6,164 nucleotides of DNA from Candidatus Odinarchaeota archaeon (GTDB lineage Archaea > Asgardarchaeota > JAGGXT01). Below the pieces are notes generated by a model, which did no database searches, was not told where the DNA came from, and worked only from the letters and a program-made list of their open reading frames with translations. The stretch lies in contig JAGGXT010000323.1 in NCBI GenBank assembly GCA_021162905.1, positions 1-6,164 on the forward strand. Direction: 5' to 3'. Positions 1-5,672 of the stretch are shown piece by piece (the first letter of the stretch is position 1; the number at the start of each line of letters is the position of its first letter). A program made the position numbers and the translations under genes.

Positions 1-76
1 ACTTTAGTAGTAACATAGTAATTAAATTGTAAATGATATGATAGTCTTTGGTTCTAAAATCTACACTTGGTTCTGT

Positions 77-82
77 GAGGTG
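77..82 (+). promoter_or_regulatory. Shine-Dalgarno of the ABC ATPase gene
   Basis: GAGGTG lies 8 bases before the ATG at 91 and matches the archaeal anti-SD sequence (16S 3' end containing ATCACCTCC). It supports ATG 91 as the start. Upstream, AATTAAAT at 20-27 is a possible but weak TATA element; if used, transcription would begin near base 50. No clear operator is visible in bases 1-76. Confidence 0.7.
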
Positions 83-90
83 GCACTAAT

Positions 91-1050
91 ATGCAAGAGA
101 GTGTGACGATAAAGGTGGATAATGTAACGAAAATTTACAATGGTAATGTAACAGCACTCGATAAAGTTTCTCTTGAGATATATAGTGGTGAGATATTTAC
201 GTTATTAGGGCCGAATGGTGCTGGAAAGACGACCTTGATTAAAATATTAACTGGCGAACTAAATCCAACAGAGGGTGAAGTATTAATTCTTGGCGTAAGC
301 CATAAAGAGTTTTTGAAATCAGATATGCGTTTTCGGGTGAGTTATGTACCTCAGGAGAACATATTTTGGGGGAACTTAACGGTAGAAGAAAACTTAGATT
401 TCATAGGGTCCATGTATAGACTGACAAAGAGTGAATTGAAAGAGAAAATACGTTTTCTGCTTGAAGAGTTCGATTTGGTTGATGTTAGAAAAAGATTAGC
501 AAGTAAACTATCTGGTGGTATGAAGCGAAAGCTGACAATAGCGATGTCGTTAATGAATGATCCTGAAATTCTGATACTTGATGAACCAACAGTAGGATTG
601 GATCCGAGAACCAGGGCTTCGTTAATTGCCAGCTTAGAGAAGCTTAGAGAGTTTGGAAAAACGATATTCTTAACTACTCACATTGTTGAAAGTGCCGAAC
701 GTATTTCTGATAGAGTTGCAATAATCAACAAGGGACGTATAGTTGCTGTGGACACAGTTGACAATTTAAAGCGTAAGCATTGTGGTGAAGAAGTTGTTGA
801 GATTTTATACAAGCAGCTTACCCAAGAAGCCTTAGAAACAATAAAGGCTATTGTGCAAGAGGAACGCATTGCAACAGCAGGTGACAAGGTGATTATTACT
901 CAACAACATGGTAATGTCATTGAGGAGTTACTAAGGCTAAAATCGAGGACGAAAGACATTCTTGCTGTTATTTTACGAAAATCAACGTTAGAGGATGCCT
1001 TTCTGTTCATTACGGGAGAAACTTTAAGGGGTGGTGAGGGTGCTGTTTAA
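91..1050 (+). CDS. ABC transporter ATP-binding protein (ABC-2/DrrA-type exporter)
   Basis: This is the cytoplasmic ATPase of an ABC exporter; it hydrolyses ATP to drive the permease encoded directly downstream. All nucleotide-binding motifs are intact: an A-loop-like Tyr at residue 16, Walker A GPNGAGKTT at 40-48, Q-loop Gln 88, signature LSGGM at 140-144, Walker B LILDEP at 161-166, the D-loop GLDP at 169-172 and the switch His at 197. After the nucleotide-binding domain (about 6-230) there is a C-terminal extension (235-305) ending in STLEDAFLFITGE, the SLED-F-TG type motif typical of DrrA/CcmA-like ATPases paired with ABC-2 permeases. The length of 319 aa is normal for that family. The ATG start has a good Shine-Dalgarno. 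The stop overlaps the permease start by 20 bases, indicating translational coupling. The family exports drugs, lipids, polysaccharides or peptides; the substrate here cannot be told from sequence. Confidence 0.95.
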   Translation: MQESVTIKVDNVTKIYNGNVTALDKVSLEIYSGEIFTLLGPNGAGKTTLIKILTGELNPTEGEVLILGVSHKEFLKSDMRFRVSYVPQENIFWGNLTVEENLDFIGSMYRLTKSELKEKIRFLLEEFDLVDVRKRLASKLSGGMKRKLTIAMSLMNDPEILILDEPTVGLDPRTRASLIASLEKLREFGKTIFLTTHIVESAERISDRVAIINKGRIVAVDTVDNLKRKHCGEEVVEILYKQLTQEALETIKAIVQEERIATAGDKVIITQQHGNVIEELLRLKSRTKDILAVILRKSTLEDAFLFITGETLRGGEGAV

Positions 1051-2470
1051 AATAGTTAAATATAAATTTTTGTCGGTGATTCGAAGCAAAGAGTTCTACA
1101 TATACATTATAGGGATTCCATTGGTTTTCATGATAATTTATGGTGCAATGTCGTCTTATGCATATTCCTCCGTAGAGCCAATAAAAATAGGATTCATAAA
1201 TAATGACACACCATTAAGTTATTCCATAGGAAATAGTACTTATAATGCTTATTTTGGCAATGATTTCTATGCATATATGAGTGACCTTACTTATGAAAAC
1301 TCATCGGTTAAGATTTTCGACATAGTAAATATCAGCAGTAAGGAACAAGCAGAGAAGATGGCAGTGCGGCTTGAAATAGCTGGTGCGGTTTATATTCCAG
1401 AGAACTTTTCAGAATCGCTATTGAATTTCTCTAAAGCCTTGACATACAACATATTAATGAGTATGTTAGGTGCCAAAGCCAATGAGGCGTATGAAAAAGG
1501 TGACTATGACTTAGGGTCCAGATATTCACAAGCGATGGGTAATCTTAGTTCATTCGCTAATGTGAGTTATAGATTGAGAATATGTTTCATAGGTGATCCG
1601 ACAAGCAGTAATGCGATGACGAGTTATGAGTACTTATGGAAGGCTATGTTAAACTTTGCATATCAGCAAGTAGATTCATTCCTTAAGGAGTACTCAAATT
1701 ATCTATCAGACACATATAACATCACAATTAGTCTGAATTCTACAAATCTCAGTACTGATGTATCAAATATGTTTTCTATCGATTTTGAGGTAATCGGTGG
1801 AAGAGCTGGGGCCGTGAAGGAGACATTTATACAAATGTATTTCTCAGTATTGGTACCTGGACAGTTGGTTCAAAGCATCATATTAGGCTCTATTACAGTG
1901 GTTATTCTAGTTGGATACGATATTGAGCATAAGATACTCACAAGATTAAAACTGACGAGAGTAACAGCTCCAGAGTACATTAGTGGAACCTTAGTTACAT
2001 GGTCCTTTATTGCACTATTCCAGTCGGGAATTTTGTTGGCCATAGCTTTTGCACTTGGGTATGTTAGAGTTATCGGTACAATAGCACATATCGTAATTGC
2101 AGTTATAGCATTAGCTATGGCTGGGATTTTAACAGCAGCAATCAGCTTAATAATCGTGTCATTTGTAAGCGAGAAGGTAGCAACTCATCTTGTCATGATA
2201 ATATTTGTCCCATTGTCCCTGTTTATTGCGGGGTATTTCCCGATTCCAAATCCAACGATCTGTAGCTTTATGGGCACAACAATTACTGTCCTGGATTTGC
2301 TACCATGGAGGGCTGCAGTCATTGCGCTTAGGAAATCATTAATGCTCCCAAATATCTATAGTGCAGCAGAAGCAACTCCAGAAGTTCTAATGTTGGTTCT
2401 CTGGACAATATTATACTCAGCAATCTCCTTTGTTGCATTTTCAAAGGCAAGGTTAAAGAGACGAGAGTGA
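1031..2470 (+). CDS. ABC-2 type transporter permease
   Basis: This is the membrane partner of the preceding ATPase and is expected to act as a dimer in the cytoplasmic membrane. The architecture is that of the ABC2_membrane_3/DrrB-like group: one N-terminal helix (about 23-46), a large extracytoplasmic domain (about 47-270), then five helices (about 274-296, 320-345, 350-378, 385-403, 451-471). The ectodomain contains AGAVYIPENFSESLL-like sequence at 117-131, the conserved ectodomain motif of this family (usually 'a.l.IP..Fs..l'). FIAGYFPIP (398-406) followed by LLPWRAAV resembles the usual C-terminal 'G..fPi..lP' segment. Start choice is uncertain: GTG codons lie at 1031, 1034 and 1040, and the only Shine-Dalgarno-like stretch (GGGGTGG, 1028-1034) best fits GTG 1040, which would shorten the protein by three residues. 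The ectodomain carries about ten N-X-S/T sequons. The substrate is unknown. Confidence 0.92.
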   Translation: MVRVLFKIVKYKFLSVIRSKEFYIYIIGIPLVFMIIYGAMSSYAYSSVEPIKIGFINNDTPLSYSIGNSTYNAYFGNDFYAYMSDLTYENSSVKIFDIVNISSKEQAEKMAVRLEIAGAVYIPENFSESLLNFSKALTYNILMSMLGAKANEAYEKGDYDLGSRYSQAMGNLSSFANVSYRLRICFIGDPTSSNAMTSYEYLWKAMLNFAYQQVDSFLKEYSNYLSDTYNITISLNSTNLSTDVSNMFSIDFEVIGGRAGAVKETFIQMYFSVLVPGQLVQSIILGSITVVILVGYDIEHKILTRLKLTRVTAPEYISGTLVTWSFIALFQSGILLAIAFALGYVRVIGTIAHIVIAVIALAMAGILTAAISLIIVSFVSEKVATHLVMIIFVPLSLFIAGYFPIPNPTICSFMGTTITVLDLLPWRAAVIALRKSLMLPNIYSAAEATPEVLMLVLWTILYSAISFVAFSKARLKRRE

Positions 2471-2478
2471 CAAACCAT

Positions 2479-2529
2479 AAGCTAATATGAGCTTTAACAT
2501 TCAAAGAGCCTAATATTTTATCTTTTTTA
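2479..2529 (+). terminator. Candidate terminator of the ABC operon
   Basis: Just after the permease stop there is a short inverted repeat (AAGCT at 2479-2483, AGCTT at 2490-2494) and then a T-rich run ending in six Ts (2511-2529, core TTTTTT at 2523-2528). Archaeal termination usually relies on T-rich tracts in the non-template strand, so the T run is the more meaningful part. A second T-rich stretch follows at 2648-2669 and could act as a backup. Confidence 0.4.
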
Positions 2530-2933
2530 TGTTCACCGTACTGATTCCTTTCTAATCGTTACAATAGCATACTCGCCAAGCGATATGTAACTTGCAAAAT
2601 GTTATGTATATGTAAGGAAGTATTTTTAATGGAAGCGAAGATAAGTATTTTTTTCTTAGCTTTATTTTTCAAGAAAAGAGTTACAAAGTTTGAAAATGTA
2701 GGTAATAATCATTGTATTTATGAACAGCTATGATCTGTATCATTTGTGCAAGTCATGTCTTAAGTGCATGATCTATCACTGACGACCATTTAGAACTTTT
2801 TAATGTTCAATGAATAAAGGAAGTTCTTAATAGTGAGATAACTTTAGTAGGTTGCAACAAATCATATACCCTGTTAAGTAACCCAGTAGGAGTAACTTAC
2901 GAAGCGTCAAAGAGCTCTTAAGACAGACTACTG
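2530..2933. other. Convergent intergenic region without a recognisable gene
   Basis: These 404 bases separate the 3' ends of the ABC operon (+) and the BART-family permease (-). I see no long open frame on either strand. The best small frame is a 34-codon ATG frame at 2629-2733 (starting MEAKISIFFLALFF) with a weak AAGGAAG upstream; it is not convincing. Short inverted repeats occur at 2792-2827, 2910-2919 and 2922-2935. No tRNA, CRISPR repeat or C/D box pair was seen. Confidence 0.5.
2792..2827. repeat. Inverted repeat, 7-bp arms
   Basis: AGAACTT (2792-2798) is perfectly complemented by AAGTTCT (2821-2827); in + strand RNA two further T-G (U-G) pairs extend the stem inward, leaving an 18-base loop. 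It lies in the middle of the convergent gap, so it may be a transcript-end structure or simply chance in AT-rich DNA. Confidence 0.3.
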
Positions 2934-2935
2934 TC
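2910..2935. terminator. Palindrome pair at the 3' end of the BART-family permease gene
   Basis: AAGAGCTCTT (2910-2919) is a perfect 10-bp palindrome, and GACAG-ACTA-CTGTC (2922-2935) is a 5-bp hairpin with a 4-base loop that overlaps the TGA stop of the - strand permease gene. On the + strand the hairpin is followed by ATTTT. Together they could mark transcript ends for the converging units, but the stems are short and no strong T tract follows on the - strand. Confidence 0.25.
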
Positions 2936-3911
2936 ATTTTGTATACCATCTTTTGATCTGTTCACTAAAATTTAAATAAGTCATTAAGAAGATTATCTGG
3001 AAAATAGAAATAATTGCTGGGTACATTGCCATAGCATATCCACTTTCTCCAAAGACCGTTGCTAATAAACCTATTGTCAATGCTACGTTTTTGCTAACTG
3101 TAGTGAACACAACTGCTTGAGTATGGGCATAATCTAATTTTACTAAAAATTTGGTAAACACAAGTGCTATGGATATCATTATTATGTAAAAAGAGCTTGC
3201 AATAGGCGCTATTAAAATAAACTTAGTCCAATGTTTTATTATCAACTGACCTTTAAGCGCAAAAATCACGAAAATTAGGATGTAGAGAAATACCAGAGTA
3301 ACTAATGAAAAATAGGGCTTAACATTATTAAAGGCTATATGTTTTCTTTCTATTATCAGTTCTCGTGTGATCAATCCTAAAACCAAAGGCAACACCAAAA
3401 CAAAAATTAAACTCTTAAGAACATCAACGAAAAGGAAAACAGATTGCCCTATGTTCAATAAATTAATTGTTATTGGGTAAACAATTAAAGAAAGAATAAA
3501 AGCCAAAGCCACTATCATACTTGCTGAAATCATATCCCCCTTTGATAAACCCACATAGCCTAGCCCCATACTTGAAGCAGGAGCTACTGCTAATAGTAAC
3601 AAGGCAATTTTCACATCTAAAGGTGCTTGAAATAACATACAAAGCAACCAGTACAAAAGTGGAGCAAGAGCAAAGTTAAAAAATAACGCAACTAAAATAG
3701 CTTTTTTAGACTTGTTGATTTGTTTAAGACTTTCAAAAGAAACATTGACCATCATCGGATATATCATTAAAAACACAATTACGTTAATGTAGTTTGATAG
3801 AATGTTTAGAGAATATCTATAGCTAACAAGAGTCCCCATAATAATAATAAATAATGTGTAGAGTAGCATGTATTTTGAAAGATTTTTTACTATGAGTTCT
3901 ATTTTTTTCAT
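2934..3911 (-). CDS. BART superfamily permease (bile acid:sodium symporter / ACR3-like)
   Basis: This is a 325-residue integral membrane transporter with about ten predicted helices (roughly 13-31, 40-56, 72-94, 100-122, 128-150, 159-181, 200-219, 229-252, 265-287 and 291-313), the expected size and topology for the family that includes SBF/BASS sodium symporters and ACR3 arsenite efflux pumps. Family-like landmarks are YPMMVNVSFESL at 51-62 (compare the ACR3 'P...kv.ye.l' segment), APASSMGLGYVGLSKGD at 110-126 (the re-entrant region after helix 4) and SKNVALTIGLLATVFG at 273-288, which parallels ACR3 'SNNFELA..a...FG'. The helix-4 cysteine that ACR3 proteins use in arsenite transport is replaced here: the corresponding APASS stretch has serines. 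Substrate could therefore be an organic anion rather than arsenite. The ATG start is fixed by an excellent Shine-Dalgarno. The gene is monocistronic, with no arsR or arsC beside it, and has its own operator-like promoter. Confidence 0.85.
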   Translation of the reverse strand: MKKIELIVKNLSKYMLLYTLFIIIMGTLVSYRYSLNILSNYINVIVFLMIYPMMVNVSFESLKQINKSKKAILVALFFNFALAPLLYWLLCMLFQAPLDVKIALLLLAVAPASSMGLGYVGLSKGDMISASMIVALAFILSLIVYPITINLLNIGQSVFLFVDVLKSLIFVLVLPLVLGLITRELIIERKHIAFNNVKPYFSLVTLVFLYILIFVIFALKGQLIIKHWTKFILIAPIASSFYIIMISIALVFTKFLVKLDYAHTQAVVFTTVSKNVALTIGLLATVFGESGYAMAMYPAIISIFQIIFLMTYLNFSEQIKRWYTK

Positions 3912-3917
3912 TGTTTC

Positions 3918-3925
3918 ATCACCTC
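3918..3925 (-). promoter_or_regulatory. Strong Shine-Dalgarno of the BART-family permease
   Basis: Read on the - strand the site is GAGGTGAT, an eight-base complement of the archaeal 16S 3' tail (ATCACCTC), ending 6 bases before the ATG. It is the best ribosome-binding site in the window and fixes the start. Confidence 0.85.
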
Positions 3926-3949
3926 AAAAGTTTTTGAGATATGTTGTTC

Positions 3950-3977
3950 ATGAATTTATTACTGTTTATAAATTCAT
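3950..3977 (-). promoter_or_regulatory. Promoter with operator-like inverted repeat
   Basis: A perfect 10-bp inverted repeat, ATGAATTTAT (3950-3959) and ATAAATTCAT (3968-3977) with an 8-base spacer, sits 39 bases upstream of the permease start codon. TTTATAAA (3965-3972), a strong archaeal TATA box, overlaps the distal arm and spacer. Transcription would start about 25 bases downstream, near 3941-3945, just beyond the proximal arm. The arrangement is what is expected of a site where a dimeric winged-helix or similar regulator blocks TBP or RNA polymerase. The regulator is not encoded in this window. The inverted repeat is seen directly; its function is inferred. Confidence 0.55.
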
Positions 3978-4001
3978 CGTACCTATTAATACTTCCAAAA
4001 A

Positions 4002-4380
4002 TCATGAAGGCGCGTCTCGAACCACTTCTAACTTGGATCGTATGATTTTCCTAAACGTATATAACGTCACTATATCATCGGTAAATTCCTTAATCTCGTT
4101 AATTACTTCGCCCATCTCTCCTAGCCTAACGGCCGCATAAAGCAAGTATATAAGCACCGAGATAACTACAAAGAGATACCGTATCACATGGTTCACGTCG
4201 TTGTTCGAATCCGAGACTCTTTGATTGGACGAAACTTTGTCTCGATCCCCAACGCATTGAGTACCGCTTTGTCTCCTTGATACCAACACCACTACCAACT
4301 ACTATAAACCATTCTTGCTTTCTTCGGTCCCAACACATAAACAGCGTGACCTCTTCCTCCTCTCCAAGACTTTTCATCAC
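4002..4380 (-). pseudogene. Frameshifted gene for a small membrane-anchored protein
   Basis: Two overlapping - strand frames look like parts of one protein. Frame A runs from GTG 4380/ATG 4377 to 4126 and starts MMKSLGEEEEVTLFMCW. Frame B is open from 4298 (TTG, directly after a stop, without Shine-Dalgarno) to 4002. Removing one G from the run of four Gs (Cs at 4247-4250 on the + strand) joins A to B as ...SMRWDRDKVSSNQ..., giving 125 residues: a charged and mixed N-terminal half, a Ser/Asn/Asp-rich linker (about 49-61), one transmembrane helix (about 66-79, YLFVVISVLIYLLY) and a charged helical tail. Frame A stays open for 21 codons upstream of its start, to a TGA at 4444-4446, without another start, so the 5' end may also be missing. 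I do not recognise a family. Bases 4021-4380 have about 42% GC by hand count against about 32% in 4441-4620. A sequencing error in the G run would leave an intact gene; alternatively B alone could be expressed. Confidence 0.4.
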
Positions 4381-4408
4381 GTAGGATGTCGTATAAAATT
4401 TCTTATCC

Positions 4409-4621
4409 TTGGGAATTCCTTCAAGATTTAATATTCCAGTTAGTCAAGATGAAATCAAAGCATGTGGTGGAAGACCAAAATTAAAAGACACAGCAGTTTC
4501 ATTTATTAAAGCTATATTAGTTGATAAACTAATAATTGCTGAAGATCTGGATGATAGAATGTCAGATGATTTAATACCCTCATGGGAGAACTCATTAAGA
4601 GAGACTAAGTCAATATGGTAG
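4409..4621 (+). CDS. Hypothetical protein or gene fragment (70 aa)
   Basis: I do not recognise this protein. It is open from a TTG at 4409, which is the only start available before an in-frame TAA at 4394-4396, and no Shine-Dalgarno precedes it. A TATA-like TATAAAATT at 4392-4400 is so close that its transcript would start downstream of the TTG, which argues against a normal start and suggests a 5'-truncated fragment. The product is acidic, with a hydrophobic stretch (AVSFIKAILVDKLII) followed by AEDLDDRMSDDL. It ends 4 bases before the next frame, so it is either the first gene of a small operon or the N-terminal part of a gene broken by a frame change between 4599 and 4621. Confidence 0.35.
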   Translation: MGIPSRFNIPVSQDEIKACGGRPKLKDTAVSFIKAILVDKLIIAEDLDDRMSDDLIPSWENSLRETKSIW

Positions 4622-4625
4622 TATT

Positions 4626-4919
4626 GTGCACTTAAACAAAGGTATATTTGAAATAAGAATAGGCACGCAAAGAATTATTGTAAATATAATACCTATGGGC
4701 TTGCCAGATGATGATATAATCAAAGAGTTTAGTATTTCTCGCTTTATGATGGAGGACTATGTGATTAAAATTCTACTTTCTAGCTCTAGTAGAATATACC
4801 AGGAGCTTAAATTTAAGATTAGCAAACCTAATAAGTTAGAAGAGAAAATCTTAGAAGTACTCAAGATTTTAAGACAACAAAATATTCAAATGAACCCAGT
4901 AAAGAGATTCTCATATTAA
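4626..4919 (+). CDS. Hypothetical protein or gene fragment (97 aa)
   Basis: I do not recognise a family. The frame begins with GTG at 4626, four bases after the preceding stop, with no clear Shine-Dalgarno; it is open further upstream to 4599. The N-terminal part (FEIRIGTQRIIVNIIPMGL) looks like beta strands, and the rest is helical and charged (LEEKILEVLKILRQ). Protein-like composition supports coding, but the downstream frame at 4903-5103 looks like its continuation after a one-base shift: removing one T at 4908-4909 gives PVKRSHINESFALRY... in place of PVKRFSY-stop. It may be a real small gene, the middle piece of a decayed gene, or a gene hit by a sequencing error. Confidence 0.4.
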   Translation: MHLNKGIFEIRIGTQRIIVNIIPMGLPDDDIIKEFSISRFMMEDYVIKILLSSSSRIYQELKFKISKPNKLEEKILEVLKILRQQNIQMNPVKRFSY

Positions 4920-5103
4920 TGAGAGTTTTGCTCTGCGATATGCCACATACACATTTATATATAACCTAGTAGAGAAAGCGGAATATGAAACCTTAATTGA
5001 TGTTGTGAAAAGTATAATTTATGTATTTAAAAGCAAAGTAGTAATAATATTAATCAGCTTTCCATGTCAAATAATCGCAATAGTTCTCCAGATAACACTT
5101 TGA
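4903..5103 (+). pseudogene. Out-of-frame 3' remnant of the preceding gene
   Basis: This frame is open for 66 codons before a TGA at 5101-5103, yet has no ATG or TTG; the only usual start is an internal GTG at 5005. Its translation is protein-like: ESFALRYATYTFIYNLVEKA, then a helical stretch (ETLIDVVKSIIYVFKSKVVI) and a hydrophobic end (VVIILISFPCQIIAIVLQ). The absence of a start and its position in the +1 frame over the end of the 97-aa frame are best explained by a single-base indel that cut off the C-terminus. A 16-codon ATG frame at 4919-4969, overlapping the upstream stop as TAATG, is probably incidental. Confidence 0.35.
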
Positions 5104-5145
5104 ATATTATTCTTTGCAATAACAACCCATAGAATAAAGATGGCG

Positions 5146-5164
5146 TTTCTCTCGAAGTGAGAAA
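5146..5164. terminator. Hairpin between convergent transcription units
   Basis: TTTCTC (5146-5151) and GAGAAA (5159-5164) form a 6-bp stem with a 7-base loop. A competing 5-bp stem, CTCGA (5151-5155) with TCGAG (5165-5169), overlaps it. It lies between the end of the + strand remnants and the end of vapC on the - strand, a natural place for termination, but no T tract follows closely. Confidence 0.25.
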
Positions 5165-5186
5165 TCGAGTAGTTGTATTTGCGTAG

Positions 5187-5672
5187 CTAAATATTTTTAT
5201 TTCTAAATTTTAGTATTTTTGCTAGTTCAGCTGGCTCTATAATATTATCTGTAGGGTATTTATTTTTCGCCAATTTGTCAATTAGAGCTCTATCTATCGT
5301 TAAAAGCAATAATTTCAATTCTCTTGACGTCGCATAAAGTAGATTATCTATGAAATCTTTATGAACACTCTTATACATCTTCCATGCAGATATGTACGCA
5401 CTTGCTGGCGGTGATATAAGATTGTAAGTTTCCCGTATTGCAAGAATTCCATCGTTAATCAAGTCCATTTTTTCAGATGGAATTTTCTTAATGATGCTCC
5501 ACATAGCCTCCATAAGCGATATCTCCAAGTAAAACACTTTGATTGCTTTAAAATATTTTATAGCTTCTAATACTTCCTTATCCGTATCAATTCTAAGCGT
5601 TGGCAACAAAAAGCTGGTATCAATTAAAACCCTTATTTCATCGCTATTTAATGTATTTTCCTTGTTGCTCAA
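5187..5672 (-). CDS. vapC: VapC-type PIN-domain ribonuclease toxin
   Basis: This is the toxin of a type II toxin-antitoxin pair. PIN-domain toxins are Mg2+-dependent endoribonucleases, usually cutting tRNA or rRNA. The acidic active-site set is present: Asp 18 (VLIDTS), Glu 55 (SLMEAMW), Asp 109 with Asp 106 nearby (DFIDNLLYATS) and Asp 127 (LTIDRAL), so the enzyme should be active. At 161 aa it is slightly longer than the usual 130-140 aa, partly through a roughly ten-residue N-terminal tail (MSNKENTLNS). The TTG start at 5672 is supported by GGAGG nine bases upstream. The start lies 29 bases inside vapB, so translation of the two is coupled. The RNA target cannot be predicted from the sequence. 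Confidence 0.9.
   Translation of the reverse strand: MSNKENTLNSDEIRVLIDTSFLLPTLRIDTDKEVLEAIKYFKAIKVFYLEISLMEAMWSIIKKIPSEKMDLINDGILAIRETYNLISPPASAYISAWKMYKSVHKDFIDNLLYATSRELKLLLLTIDRALIDKLAKNKYPTDNIIEPAELAKILKFRNKNI

Noticed and set aside
1..10. ACTTTAGTAG repeated at 2841-2850.
   Set aside because: A ten-base match in AT-rich DNA of this length is expected by chance, and the flanks do not match.
678..887. A 69-codon - strand open frame inside the ABC ATPase gene.
   Set aside because: It lies wholly within a confidently identified gene and has a low-complexity shadow-like composition.
2629..2733. A 34-codon ATG frame (MEAKISIFFLALFF...) with a weak AAGGAAG upstream.
   Set aside because: It is short, overlaps a T-rich run that explains the Phe/Leu-rich start, and has no supporting context. 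A small membrane peptide cannot be excluded.
3868..4140. A 90-codon + strand frame over the start of the permease gene and its promoter.
   Set aside because: It covers the TATA box, inverted repeat and Shine-Dalgarno of the opposite gene, and its translation shows no domain features.
4202..4214. GTTCGAATCC, resembling the T-arm of a tRNA.
   Set aside because: The flanking bases do not pair into a five-base T-stem, and no anticodon arm or acceptor stem is found nearby. It falls inside the frame-broken - strand gene.
4919..4969. A 16-codon ATG frame overlapping the stop of the 97-aa frame as TAATG.
   Set aside because: It is too short, and the neighbouring frame 4903-5103 reads through the same bases with better protein character.
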